In this document: positions 43,842-54,101 of the stretch, piece after piece | How positions within the stretch are numbered: position 1 is the stretch's first letter | Layout: every line of letters starts with the position of its first letter | Assembly: GCA_947455205.1 (NCBI GenBank) | Contig: CANGNF010000014.1 | Location: 44,566 to 108,565, forward strand | Direction: 5' to 3' | Source: Acetobacteraceae bacterium | Lineage (GTDB): Bacteria; Pseudomonadota; Alphaproteobacteria; Acetobacterales; Acetobacteraceae | DNA length: 64,000 bases | Translations under genes and position numbers: made by a program | The notes under the pieces: model-generated | Databases searched by the model: none | Seen by the model: the letters and a program-made list of their open reading frames with translations, nothing else | Told to the model about the DNA's origin: nothing

Positions 43842-44702
43842 ATGATCGGGGTGGATTGGGGCACCAGCAGCCTGCGCGCCTATCGGCTGGGCGCGGACGG
43901 CCAGGTGCGGGAAAAGCGCGACGGCGCCGACGGCATCCTGACCGTGCCGGAAGGTGGCTTTCCCGCCGTGCTGCGCCGCGTGGTCGGCGACTGGCTGGCG
44001 GATGGCGAACGCCAGGTGCTGCTGTGCGGCATGGTCGGCAGCCGGCAGGGCTGGGTGGAGGCACCGTACCTGCCCTGCCCGGCCGGCCCGGCCGAGATCT
44101 GCGCCGCGCTGATGGCGGTGCCGTTCGAGGATGCCGAGACCCGGCTGGTGCCGGGGCTGCTGACGCGCGACGCCGGCGGCGTGCCGGACGTGATGCGCGG
44201 CGAGGAGACCAAGCTGCTGGGCCTGCTGGCCGGCGGCGTGGAGGGGCTGGTCTGCCTGCCCGGCACCCACAGCAAGTGGGCGCGGCTGCGCGGCGGGCGG
44301 ATCGAGGGCTTCGAGACCCACATGACCGGCGAGGTGCGCGCGGTGCTGCTGGCGCATTCCATCCTGGGGCGGCTGGCGGCGTCGGGGTCCAGCGCCGGGG
44401 CCTTCGGGCGCGGGGTGGAACGGGCGGGCGCGGCGGGCGGGCTGCTGCACCACCTGTTCGGCACCCGCGGCCTGGGGCTGCAGGGCGAGCTGGCCGAGGC
44501 GGAGACCGCCGACTACCTGAGCGGCCTGCTGATCGGCCACGAGATCCGCGCCGCCTGGGATGGTCGGGAGGCGGTGCATCTGGCGGCGGCGGCGACGCTG
44601 GCGGCGCCCTATGCGGCGGCGCTGGCGCAGCTGGGCGCGCAGGTGGTGCGGCATGACGACGACGTGGTGGCGACAGGGCTGTGGCGATTGGGGCAGGCAT
44701 GA
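43842..44702 (+). CDS. dgoK: 2-dehydro-3-deoxygalactonokinase
   Basis: A 286-residue DgoK. It begins MIGVDWGTSSLRAYRL and has LCGMVGSRQGWVEAPYLPCP and VCLPGTHSKWARLRGGRI, both family hallmarks. It phosphorylates 2-keto-3-deoxygalactonate, and the product is split by the aldolase encoded next. Its TGA overlaps the start of dgoA. GAGGAG lies before the ATG. Confidence 0.92.
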   Translation: MIGVDWGTSSLRAYRLGADGQVREKRDGADGILTVPEGGFPAVLRRVVGDWLADGERQVLLCGMVGSRQGWVEAPYLPCPAGPAEICAALMAVPFEDAETRLVPGLLTRDAGGVPDVMRGEETKLLGLLAGGVEGLVCLPGTHSKWARLRGGRIEGFETHMTGEVRAVLLAHSILGRLAASGSSAGAFGRGVERAGAAGGLLHHLFGTRGLGLQGELAEAETADYLSGLLIGHEIRAAWDGREAVHLAAAATLAAPYAAALAQLGAQVVRHDDDVVATGLWRLGQA

Positions 44703-45316
44703 TGACGTTGAAGGATTGGCTCGGCCGCTGCCCGTTGGTGGCCATTCTGCGCGGCGTCCGGCCGGAGGAGGTGGAGGCGATCGGCGAGGCGCTGGTCGCC
44801 GCCGGCATCCAGGTGGTGGAAGTGCCGCTGAACTCGCCGGAGCCGATGGAGAGCATCCGCCGGCTGGCGGCGCGGCTGGGCGACCGGGCGCTGGTGGGCG
44901 CCGGCACGGTGATGACGACGACCGAGGTGCGCCAGGTGGCGGCGGCCGGCGGCAAGCTGCTGGTGACGCCGCACGCCGCGCCGCGGCTGGTGCAGGAGGC
45001 GAAGTCGGTGGGCATGCTGGCCTGCCCCGGCTTCTTCACCCCGGCCGAGGCCTTTTCATGCCTGGAGGCCGGCGCCGATGGGCTGAAGCTGTTTCCGGCG
45101 GAGGCCGCCAGCCCGGCGGTGCTGAAGGCGCTGGCGGCGGTGCTGCCGAAGGGCACGCCGGTACTGCCGGTGGGCGGCATGGATGCGACGACGATGGGGC
45201 CGTGGCGGGAGGCGGGGGCGGCCGGCTTCGGCATCGGCAGCGCGATCTACCGGCCGGGGGATACCGCCGAGGTGGTGGCGGGCAAGGCGCGGGTGCTGCT
45301 GGCGGCGCTGGCCTGA
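44699..45316 (+). CDS. dgoA: 2-dehydro-3-deoxy-6-phosphogalactonate aldolase
   Basis: A 205-residue class I KDPG/KDPGal aldolase. Visible are CPLVAILRGVRPEEVEAIGE, EVPLNSPEPMESI, the proton-transfer Glu/Thr region GAGTVMTT, and the Schiff-base lysine in DGLKLFPAEAASP. VPLNSP rather than VTLRTP is the KDPGal-type variant. It yields pyruvate and glyceraldehyde 3-phosphate. The double ATG at 44699/44702 overlaps the dgoK stop. DgoD dehydratase is not present nearby. Confidence 0.92.
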   Translation: MMTLKDWLGRCPLVAILRGVRPEEVEAIGEALVAAGIQVVEVPLNSPEPMESIRRLAARLGDRALVGAGTVMTTTEVRQVAAAGGKLLVTPHAAPRLVQEAKSVGMLACPGFFTPAEAFSCLEAGADGLKLFPAEAASPAVLKALAAVLPKGTPVLPVGGMDATTMGPWREAGAAGFGIGSAIYRPGDTAEVVAGKARVLLAALA

Positions 45317-45365
45317 GCCGGAGGGCGGCGGCGCCCGCCGCCGCCGTGCGAAAGCCTTGCTTATG

Positions 45366-45377
45366 GCAACCGGTTGC
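45366..45377 (+). promoter_or_regulatory. Candidate LacI-family operator upstream of the TRAP genes
   Basis: GCAACCGGTTGC is a perfect 12-bp palindrome with the central AACCGGTT core common to LacI/GalR-family operators. It lies 66 bp before the dctP ATG in the gap after dgoA, so it could repress the TRAP transporter when the sugar acid is absent. No LacI gene lies in the window. Confidence 0.5.
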
Positions 45378-45443
45378 GGTTGAAACCAACGGGAAGGGCG
45401 CGGCGAAGCGCCTCAGTGACCGCCTGTTGGGAGACGTCCGCCA

Positions 45444-46496
45444 ATGACCACCCGTCGCGATCTCGCGCGCCTCGGCGCCGCAACGCTGCTCGCCATGCCT
45501 GCCCTGCTGCGCGAAGGCCATGCCCAGGCGCCGGAGGTGACGCTGAAGCTGCATCACTTCCTGGCCGGCGTGTCCAACGTGCACCGCTACTTCCTGGTGC
45601 CCTGGGCGGACAAGATCAACAAGGAGAGCAACGGGCGGCTGCGCATCCAGATCTTCCCGGCCATGCAGCTGGGCGGCGCCCCGCCGCAGCTGTTCGACCA
45701 GGCGCGGGACGGCATTGCCGACATCACCTGGACGCTGCCGGGCAACACGCCGGGCCGCTTCCCGAAGATCGAGGTGTTCGAGCTGCCCTTCGTGTCCCAC
45801 AAGCGGGCGGCGGTGAACGTGCTGGCGGTGCAGGAATACGCCGAGCGCCATTGCCGCGACGAGTTCAACGACGTGCACCCGCTGTGCGTCTGGGGCCATG
45901 GCGAAGGGCTGATCCATTCGCGCCGCGAGGTGACGAAGATGGAGGACCTGGCCGGGCTGAAGCTGCGCTTCCCCAGCCGGCTGAACGGCGAGGCGCTGCG
46001 CGCGCTGGGCGCGAGCCCGGTGGGCATGCCGGTGCCGCAGATTCCGGAGGCGATGAGCCAGGGCGTGATCGACGGCGCGGTGGTGCCGTGGGAAGTGGTG
46101 CCGAGCATCCGCCTGCAGGAGATGGTGCGGAACCACACGGAGATTCCGGGCAGCCCGACGCTGTACATCGCCACCTTCATCCTGGGCATGAACAAGGCGA
46201 AGTATGCCGGCCTGCCGGCCGACCTGCGGGCTGTGCTGGACGCCAACAGTGGCATGGCCGCGGCGCGCATGGCGGCGGCGCCGTGGGATGAGCGCGGGCC
46301 GGTGGTGGAAGCCGATGTGCGGCGGCGCGGCAACAAGATCGTCACCATCAGCGAGTCCGAGAAGGAGCGCTGGCAGATCACCACCCGCCCGGTGGTGGAC
46401 AACTGGCTGAAGACCGCCGCCGAGAAGGGGCTGGACGCGCAGGCGCTGCTGGCCGACGCGCGCGGCCTGGTGGCGCGCCACAGCAGCGCGGCCTGA
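45444..46496 (+). CDS. dctP: TRAP transporter substrate-binding protein DctP
   Basis: A 350-residue periplasmic receptor with export signal MTTRRDLARLGAATLLAMPA and the DctP pattern: VTLKLHHFLAGVSNVHRYFL, LRIQIFPAMQLGGAPPQLFD, IADITWTLPG, then GLKLRFPSRLNGEAL near residue 170, which includes the carboxylate-binding arginine. It follows the galactonate-type genes, so an aldonic or deoxy-keto sugar acid is the likely ligand. Confidence 0.93.
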   Translation: MTTRRDLARLGAATLLAMPALLREGHAQAPEVTLKLHHFLAGVSNVHRYFLVPWADKINKESNGRLRIQIFPAMQLGGAPPQLFDQARDGIADITWTLPGNTPGRFPKIEVFELPFVSHKRAAVNVLAVQEYAERHCRDEFNDVHPLCVWGHGEGLIHSRREVTKMEDLAGLKLRFPSRLNGEALRALGASPVGMPVPQIPEAMSQGVIDGAVVPWEVVPSIRLQEMVRNHTEIPGSPTLYIATFILGMNKAKYAGLPADLRAVLDANSGMAAARMAAAPWDERGPVVEADVRRRGNKIVTISESEKERWQITTRPVVDNWLKTAAEKGLDAQALLADARGLVARHSSAA

Positions 46497-46503
46497 GGCA
46501 CCC

Positions 46504-46992
46504 ATGGTCGAGCACGCGCCGAAAGGGGCATTGGCCAGCCTGGCGCGCGTGCTGGCCGTGCTGGGCGGGCTGCTGATGCTGCTGGTGGCGGTGGTTTCCA
46601 CCTACAGCGTGGTGCAGCGCTGGGTCACCACCAACCCGGTGCAGGGCGACTTCGAGATCGTCAGCATCGGCGGCGGGCTGGCGGTATTTTTGTGCCTGCC
46701 CTGGGCGCAGCAGCGCGGCGCCAACATATTGGTGGACAGCTTCACCACGCGGGCGCCGGCCTGGTTCAACCGCGCGCTGGATGGGCTGTGGAACCTGGTC
46801 TATGCCGGGATTTCGGCCGGGCTGGCCTGGCGGATGACGCTGGGGGCGCAGGATACCGTCACCAGCAACACCTCCTCCATGGTGCTGGGCATTCCCTATG
46901 GCTGGGCCATGGCGCTGGCCGCCGGCTGCTTTGCCGTGACATCGGTGGTGGCGCTGGCCACCGCCTTCAAACCCGCGCCGCCGCGGGGCTAG
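46504..46992 (+). CDS. dctQ: TRAP transporter small membrane subunit DctQ
   Basis: A 162-residue four-helix membrane protein with the DctQ fold: helix VLAVLGGLLMLLVAVVSTYS, then VVQRW, ending near WAMALAAGCFAVTSVVALAT. It lies 7 bp after dctP and 11 bp before dctM, the standard order for this transporter. Confidence 0.9.
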   Translation: MVEHAPKGALASLARVLAVLGGLLMLLVAVVSTYSVVQRWVTTNPVQGDFEIVSIGGGLAVFLCLPWAQQRGANILVDSFTTRAPAWFNRALDGLWNLVYAGISAGLAWRMTLGAQDTVTSNTSSMVLGIPYGWAMALAAGCFAVTSVVALATAFKPAPPRG

Positions 46993-47003
46993 GGGTTTCC
47001 GCC

Positions 47004-48329
47004 ATGTCCGAGCCGATCATGGCCGCCTTCGGGTTCGGCTGCATGCTGGTGCTGATTGCGCTGCGCATGCCCGTCGGGCTGGCGATGATGGTGGTGGGCG
47101 CGGTCGGCTACCACCAGCTGGCCGGCATGGACGTGCTGCTGAACTGGGCGCGCGCCACGCCCTGGCACCTGTTTGCCAACTACACGCTGACGACGATTCC
47201 GCTGTTCATCCTGATGGGCGCGCTGATGGAGCGCGGCGGCCTGGCGCGCGACCTGTTCGAGGCGGCGAATGCCTTCCTGGGGCATCGGCGCGGCGGGCTG
47301 GCGCAGGGGGCGATGGTGGGCTGCACCGTGTTCGGCGCGGTCTGCGGGTCTTCCGTCGCGACCACCGCCACCATGGGGCGGGCGTGTTTGCCGGAGCTGA
47401 CCCAGCGCGGCTACCCCGTGGGGACCAGCGCCGGGATGCTGGCGGTGGGCGGCACGCTGGGAATTTTGATCCCGCCTTCGACCATTCTCGTGATCTACGC
47501 GATCACCACCGAGCAGAACATCGCCAAGCTGTTCGCGGCCAGCATGATCCCCGGCTGCATTGCCGCGGCGCTGTACATGCTGGTGATCTGGCTGCTGGCG
47601 CGGCGCAACCCGGCGCAGTGGCCCAGCATGCCCAAGGTGGACTGGCCGGCGCGCTGGAAGGCGCTGCGCGGGGTCTGGGCCATTGTCGCCATCACCGTGG
47701 TGGTGGTGCTGGGGCTGTATGTCGGCATCTTCACCCCGACCGAGAGCGCGGCGGTGGGCAGCGCGCTGACCCTGGCCATGGGCATGGCGCGCGGCGACCT
47801 GAAGGGCGGCGACATTGCCCAGGCGCTGCGGGCGACCGCCGAGACCACGGGGATGATCTTCGCCATCCTGCTGGGCGCCGAGATGTTCAACGGCTTCCTG
47901 GCGCTGTCCGGCCTGCCGGACCTGGCGGCCGAATGGGTGGCGAATTCCGGCCTGCCGCCCTACGGCGTGCTGATCGCGCTGCTGCTGTTCTACGTGCTGC
48001 TGGGCGCCGTGATGGACGAGCTGGCGATGATCCTGCTGACGCTGCCGGTGTTCTTCCCGGTGGTGACGGCGCTGGATTTCGGCCTGGGCGGCACCGAGGA
48101 CATCGCCATCTGGTTCGGCGTGCTGGTGCTGACCGTGGTCGGCATCGGGCTGACGGCGCCGCCGATTGGGCTGAACGTGTTCGTCATTGCCAGCATGGCG
48201 CGGGGGGCGCCGATTTCGGCGATCTACAAGGGCGTGCTGCCGTTTCTGGCGACGGATTTCGTGCGGCTGGGGCTGTGCGTGGCGTTTCCGGGGCTCAGCC
48301 TCTGGCTGGTGCACCTGATGGCGCAGTAG
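47004..48329 (+). CDS. dctM: TRAP transporter large permease DctM
   Basis: A 441-residue permease with about twelve helices. ALRMPVGLAMMVVGAVGY starts it, and typical loops are GSSVATTATMGRACLPELTQ, GTLGILIPPSTILVIYAI and the C-terminal PPIGLNVFVIASMA. It catalyses sodium-coupled uptake with DctQ and DctP. Confidence 0.95.
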   Translation: MSEPIMAAFGFGCMLVLIALRMPVGLAMMVVGAVGYHQLAGMDVLLNWARATPWHLFANYTLTTIPLFILMGALMERGGLARDLFEAANAFLGHRRGGLAQGAMVGCTVFGAVCGSSVATTATMGRACLPELTQRGYPVGTSAGMLAVGGTLGILIPPSTILVIYAITTEQNIAKLFAASMIPGCIAAALYMLVIWLLARRNPAQWPSMPKVDWPARWKALRGVWAIVAITVVVVLGLYVGIFTPTESAAVGSALTLAMGMARGDLKGGDIAQALRATAETTGMIFAILLGAEMFNGFLALSGLPDLAAEWVANSGLPPYGVLIALLLFYVLLGAVMDELAMILLTLPVFFPVVTALDFGLGGTEDIAIWFGVLVLTVVGIGLTAPPIGLNVFVIASMARGAPISAIYKGVLPFLATDFVRLGLCVAFPGLSLWLVHLMAQ

Positions 48330-48356
48330 TCTCTCCGGAATTGGGGAGAGACGACC

Positions 48357-50063
48357 ATGGACCGGGACTTCATCATCGTCGGCGGCGGCTCGGCCGGCAG
48401 CGTGCTGGCCAACCGGCTTTCCGCGCGCGGCAGCAACCGCGTGCTGGTGCTGGAAGCCGGGCAGGATACGCCGCCCGGCAAGGAACCTGGTCCGATCAAG
48501 GACAGCTACCCCGGCACCGCCTATTTCGACCCGCGCTTCCATTGGACCGAACTGAAGGTCCGCACCCAGGTGGTCAGCCACAACAACCCCACCGCCGCGC
48601 CGCCGCCGCTGCGGAAGTACGAGCAGGCGCGGGTGCTGGGCGGTGGGTCCAGCATCAACGGGCAGCTGGCCAATCGCGGCGCGCCGACCGACTACGACGA
48701 CTGGGAGGCGCGCGGCGCCGCCGGCTGGAACTGGGACAGCGTGCTGCCGTACTTCCGCAAGGTGGAGACGGACCTGGATTTCGATGGCCCGTACCATGGC
48801 AAGGACGGCCACATCCCGGTGCGGCGGATCATGCCGCCGGACTGGAACGGCCATGCGCTGGCGGCCGGGCGGGCCTTCACCGCGGCGGGGTATGAGTACC
48901 TGCCGGACCAGAATGGCGAGTTCCGCGACGGCTGGTTCCCGATCACCATCTCCAACGCGCAGGAACAGCGCGTCTCCGCCGCCATGGGCTACCTGAACAC
49001 CCAGGTGCGGGCGCGGCCGAACCTGATGATCCAGACCAACACGCAGGTGAAGGCGCTGGACTTCGAGGGCACGCGCTGTGTCGGCGTGACCGCCATGGTG
49101 GCCGGGCAGGAGCAGAAGTTCCGGGCGGCGCAGGTGATCATGAGCTGCGGCGCCATCCATTCCCCGGCGCATCTGATGCGCGCCGGCATCGGGCCTGTGG
49201 GGCATCTCAGGGAGTTGGGGATCGAGGTGCGGTCCGCGCTGCCGGGCGTGGGGCAGCGGCTGATGGATCATCCGTCGATCGCGCTGTCGTCCTTCATCAA
49301 GCCTTCCGCGCGGATCAACGACCGCACGCGGCGGCATCTGCTGCTGGGGCTGCGCTATTCGTCGGGCATTCCGGAGACGGCGGCGGGCGACATGTTCGTC
49401 GCCGTGCTGTCCAAGTCGGTCTGGCACAAGGTGGGGGAGCAGGTTTCCTCCATGCTGACCTTCATCAACAAGACCTGGTCGGAGACCGGCCAGGTGCGGC
49501 TGGCCAGCCGGGATTGGCGGGTGGAGCCGGAGGTGGAGTTCAACCTGCTGAGCGACCGCCGCGACGTGGAGCGGCTGATGAGCGGCTTCCGCATGATGGG
49601 CGAGGTGCAGATGAGCGCCGAGATGCGGGCCGTCACCAGCGACCCCTTCCCGGCCAGCTACAGCGAGCGGGTCCGCAAGGTGGGCGTGGTGAACACCAAG
49701 AACCGCATCCTGACCAGCGTGATGGCGAAGCTGCTGGACGGGCCGGCGGCGCTGCGGCGGGCCTTGATCGAGAAGTTCATCATCGAGGGCTACAGCTTCG
49801 AGCAGCTGATGACCGATGACGAGGCGCTGGAGGACTTCGTCCGCACCGCCAGCATCGGGGTGTGGCACGCCAGCTGCAGCTGCCGCATGGGGGCCGAGGA
49901 CGACCCGATGGCGGTGGTGGACAATACCGGCCGGGTGCGCGGCGTGCAGGGGCTGCGGGTGGTGGATGCCAGCATCTTCCCGGTGGTGCCCTGCGCCAAC
50001 ACCAACTTCCCGACCATGATGACGGCGGAGCGGATTGCCGACGCGATATTGGCGGAGGGCTAA
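48357..50063 (+). CDS. GMC-family FAD-dependent oxidoreductase
   Basis: A 568-residue GMC enzyme. It starts DFIIVGGGSAGSVLANRLS (FAD Rossmann motif) and continues with RVLGGGSSINGQLANRG, MSCGAIHSPAHLMRAGIGP, and the catalytic VWHASCSCRMG and VPCANTNFPTMMTAERIAD, where Asn replaces the second His as in many choline-dehydrogenase-like members. GGGGAGAG precedes the ATG. It may oxidise a sugar or alcohol delivered by the TRAP system encoded upstream. The 3' end overlaps the opposing ligase gene by four bases. Confidence 0.9.
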   Translation: MDRDFIIVGGGSAGSVLANRLSARGSNRVLVLEAGQDTPPGKEPGPIKDSYPGTAYFDPRFHWTELKVRTQVVSHNNPTAAPPPLRKYEQARVLGGGSSINGQLANRGAPTDYDDWEARGAAGWNWDSVLPYFRKVETDLDFDGPYHGKDGHIPVRRIMPPDWNGHALAAGRAFTAAGYEYLPDQNGEFRDGWFPITISNAQEQRVSAAMGYLNTQVRARPNLMIQTNTQVKALDFEGTRCVGVTAMVAGQEQKFRAAQVIMSCGAIHSPAHLMRAGIGPVGHLRELGIEVRSALPGVGQRLMDHPSIALSSFIKPSARINDRTRRHLLLGLRYSSGIPETAAGDMFVAVLSKSVWHKVGEQVSSMLTFINKTWSETGQVRLASRDWRVEPEVEFNLLSDRRDVERLMSGFRMMGEVQMSAEMRAVTSDPFPASYSERVRKVGVVNTKNRILTSVMAKLLDGPAALRRALIEKFIIEGYSFEQLMTDDEALEDFVRTASIGVWHASCSCRMGAEDDPMAVVDNTGRVRGVQGLRVVDASIFPVVPCANTNFPTMMTAERIADAILAEG

Positions 50064-51520
50064 CCCCACTCCCCCGCCAGGGCCTGCCGCAGCGCCTCCT
50101 CCCGCCGCGGCTTGCCCGTGGCGGTGCGGGGCAGCGCCGTGGTGGCCAGCAGCCGGAACGGGCCGACCACCGGCGACAACATCTCCTGCACGCGCGGCAG
50201 CAGCGCCGTGGCCGCGGCGGGGTCGGCGCTTTCCAGCAGCACCAGCAGTTCGCCCTGGCCCAGCGCGTCCTCCTGCCGCAGCAGCAGCGCCTCCTGCACG
50301 CCGGGCAGCGCGGCCAGCTCCTGCTCCAGCGGGTAGGGCGCCAGCTTGATGCCGGCGATGTTCAGCATGTCGTCGGCGCGGCCCAGCACGTGCAGCACGC
50401 CCGGCGCCGGCATGCTCGCCAGGTCGCTCATCAGGAACCAGCCGTCGTGGAAATGCCGCGCGGTCAGCGCCTCGTCCCACAAATAGCTCTCGATCACGCG
50501 GGGGCCGCGGACCGAGACGCGCCCGGCCTGGCCGGGGGGCACCGGCTCGCCGGCCTCGTCCAGGATCCGCACCTCGCAGTCCGGCACCACGCGGGCGCGG
50601 CCGTCGGGCGCCACCAGCGCCACCGAGTTGGTCTCGTTGCTGGAATAGACGCTGAAGACGTGCGGGGTCAGCGTGCGGTGCAGCAGGCCCAGCATGGCCG
50701 GCGCCAGCATGCTGCCGATGACGTCGATGTAGTACAGGTTGAGGAAGCGGCCGGCTTCCGCGCAGGCGCGGGCCAGCATCTCGCCCTCGCGCGGCAGCAG
50801 CAGCGCATAGGCGCGGTCGATCCGGCCGGCGGTGGCGAGGTCGCCGCTGCCATCCTCCACCATGAAGACCAGGTTGCCTTCCTGCAGCGCGCGCATCACG
50901 TCCAGGTACATGCCGCGCACCGTCAGCGGGTAGAAGCTGAGGCAGATATGGTCGGGCGTGACGGGGCGGCAGACCGTGTCGAACTGCCGCAGGATCGCGC
51001 TGACCTGGCCGCGCGTGTTCAGCATGAATTTCGGCGTGCCGGTGGTGCCGGAGGTCCAGCCGAGCCGCACCCCTTCGGCCGGCGCGGCGGGCCGCTCCAG
51101 CACCGCAAGGTCGGCCGGGCCGGCGAAGCTGGTTGCGAGCCAGGCCTGGTCCAGCGGCAACAGCCGGGGGTCGGTGGCCAGCGTCGGGGGCGGATCCGCC
51201 ACCGCCAGCAGCTGGGCGTGCCGCACCGCCGGGTGGTCCGGCACCAGGTCGGTGGAGGCCAGCGTGGCGTGGATGGCGCCCAGCGCCTCCGCCGCCAGCA
51301 CCATCACCAGGGCCAAATAGCGGTTGGGGCAGTGCAGCGCGACGATCTGGCCCGGCGCCAGGCCGGCCGCGGCCAGCGCCTGGCGGGCCAGCGCCACATG
51401 GCTGGCCAGCGCCGCCCAGGAATAGGCCTGGCCCAGCGCCATCACCGCGGTGCGTTCCGGCGTCTGCCGGGCCCAGCGCAGCACGGCCTGGGTGGTGGTC
51501 GGGATGGGCAGCGGGATCAT
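50060..51520 (-). CDS. Class I adenylate-forming enzyme (AMP-dependent synthetase/ligase)
   Basis: A 486-residue ANL enzyme. It has the P-loop-like LGWTSGTTGTPK, an unusual YSSNETN at the A5 position, LGRADDMLNIAGIKLAPYPLE at A8, and LPRTATGKPRR with the catalytic lysine near the end. It is shorter than acetyl-CoA synthetase. Candidates are an aryl- or acyl-CoA ligase; the nearby pca genes make an aromatic acid substrate such as 4-hydroxybenzoate-like compounds plausible. It is divergent from pcaF. Confidence 0.85.
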   Translation of the reverse strand: MIPLPIPTTTQAVLRWARQTPERTAVMALGQAYSWAALASHVALARQALAAAGLAPGQIVALHCPNRYLALVMVLAAEALGAIHATLASTDLVPDHPAVRHAQLLAVADPPPTLATDPRLLPLDQAWLATSFAGPADLAVLERPAAPAEGVRLGWTSGTTGTPKFMLNTRGQVSAILRQFDTVCRPVTPDHICLSFYPLTVRGMYLDVMRALQEGNLVFMVEDGSGDLATAGRIDRAYALLLPREGEMLARACAEAGRFLNLYYIDVIGSMLAPAMLGLLHRTLTPHVFSVYSSNETNSVALVAPDGRARVVPDCEVRILDEAGEPVPPGQAGRVSVRGPRVIESYLWDEALTARHFHDGWFLMSDLASMPAPGVLHVLGRADDMLNIAGIKLAPYPLEQELAALPGVQEALLLRQEDALGQGELLVLLESADPAAATALLPRVQEMLSPVVGPFRLLATTALPRTATGKPRREEALRQALAGEWG

Positions 51521-51613
51521 GCGGGCAGCCCCGGTGGTTCGCCCGGCGCGTAGCCCGGCGGCGGCGGCGGCACAATGGCCGGGCGCATCCAGGCTGCATC
51601 CCTGGTGCGGCGG

Positions 51614-51628
51614 TCATGCAAGGCATGA
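51614..51628 (+). promoter_or_regulatory. Palindrome in the pca upstream region
   Basis: TCATGCAAGGCATGA is an inverted repeat (TCATGC/GCATGA, 3-nt centre) in the 225-bp intergenic space shared by the ligase and pcaF genes. It could be an operator. No pca regulator gene is in the window. Confidence 0.35.
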
Positions 51629-51745
51629 ATCCCGCGCCATTGATCCGGCGGCCAGCGCCGGGGCAAAGCAGGCGCGTCCAGTGATTGACCACGCGCCGGC
51701 ATCGCGCGAGGGTCCGCCAAGAAGCAACCTTGGGAGAGCGCCGCC

Positions 51746-52954
<1,209 letters not shown>

Positions 52955-52958
52955 GCCG

Positions 52959-54101
52959 ATGTTCGTCCAGCTTGGCGCGGTGATGGTGCATGCGCAGGTG
53001 CGGGGACCGGCTTCGGCCCCCGCGGTGCTGCTGCTGCATTCCATGGCGACGGACCTGCACATGTGGGACCCGCAGGCCGAGGCGATGGCCCAGCGCTACC
53101 GCGTGGTGGCGATGGACATGCGCGGCCATGGCCTGACCACCGCGCCGGCTGGCGAGTACAGCATGACGGACCTGGCGGAGGACGGCTTCGCCCTGCTGGA
53201 TGCGCTGGGCATTGCCAAGGCGCATGTGGCCGGCGTTTCCATCGGCGGGCGCATTGCCCTGCAGATGGCGGCGCTGAAGCCGGAGCGGGTGCTGAGCCTG
53301 ATGCCCTGCGACACCGCGCTGGACTTTCAGCCGGGCGCGGTGTGGGCGGACCGGATCGCCCAGGTGCGCGCCACGGGCATGGCGCCGCAGGCCGAGCCGA
53401 CGCTGGGGCGCTGGGTGCTGGACAAGGCCTCGCCCTCCGCCCAGGCGCTGCGGCAGATGATCCTGACCACGACGGTGGACGGCTATTGCGGCTGCGGCGC
53501 GGCGCTGCGGGATTGCAGCGCGGATGAGGTGAAGGGCATCACCGTGCCGACGACGATCCTGGTCGGCGAGAAGGACCCGGGCACCACGCCGGCCAAGGCG
53601 CGTGAGATTCAGGCGGTGATCCCCGGCAGCACGCTGCATGTGTTGCCGGGTGCCGCGCATATCCCGAACTTCGAGCAGGCGGCGCTGATGACGCGGCTGC
53701 TGCTGGCGCATCTGGATGCCGTCAGCGTGCCGGCGGACCGGCGCGAGGCCGGGATGGCGGTGCGGAAGCGCGTGCTGGGCGAGGCGCATGTGGCGCGCAG
53801 CGAGGCGGCGTTGACGCCGATGGACGCGCCGTTCCGCGACTTCATTTTGGATGGCGCCTGGGGCGGGGTGTGGACGCGGCCGGGGCTGTCGCATCGCGAC
53901 CGTTCGCTGCTGTGCCTGGGCATGCTGGCGGCGCTGGGCCACCATGACGAGTTCAAGCTGCACGTGCGCGCCACGCGCAATACCGGCGTGACGCCGGAGG
54001 AGATCGCGGAGGTGCTGCTGCAGGTGGCCGTCTATGGCGGCGTGCCGGCGGCGAATACCGCGTTGAAGCTCGCCAAGGACATCCTGAAGGAGGACGCATG
54101 A
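52959..54101 (+). CDS. pcaL: Fused 3-oxoadipate enol-lactonase / 4-carboxymuconolactone decarboxylase
   Basis: A 380-residue two-domain protein. Residues 1-250 are an alpha/beta hydrolase (PcaD) with oxyanion segment LLLHSMATDLHMW, nucleophile serine in VAGVSIGGRIALQM, aspartate in LVGEKDPGTTP and histidine in GAAHIPNFEQ. Residues about 260-380 are a carboxymuconolactone decarboxylase (PcaC) domain: RDFILDGAWGGVWTRPG, ALGHHDEFKLHVRATRNTGV and EVLLQVAVYGGVPAANTAL. It performs two consecutive steps. It overlaps pcaH by four bases. Confidence 0.93.
   Translation: MFVQLGAVMVHAQVRGPASAPAVLLLHSMATDLHMWDPQAEAMAQRYRVVAMDMRGHGLTTAPAGEYSMTDLAEDGFALLDALGIAKAHVAGVSIGGRIALQMAALKPERVLSLMPCDTALDFQPGAVWADRIAQVRATGMAPQAEPTLGRWVLDKASPSAQALRQMILTTTVDGYCGCGAALRDCSADEVKGITVPTTILVGEKDPGTTPAKAREIQAVIPGSTLHVLPGAAHIPNFEQAALMTRLLLAHLDAVSVPADRREAGMAVRKRVLGEAHVARSEAALTPMDAPFRDFILDGAWGGVWTRPGLSHRDRSLLCLGMLAALGHHDEFKLHVRATRNTGVTPEEIAEVLLQVAVYGGVPAANTALKLAKDILKEDA

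Noticed and set aside
46989..51692. A 1567-residue open frame on the minus strand
   Set aside because: It runs antisense through the TRAP and GMC genes and is rich in His, Arg, Gly and Ala as expected of a shadow frame in 70% G+C DNA. The plus-strand genes have clear families.
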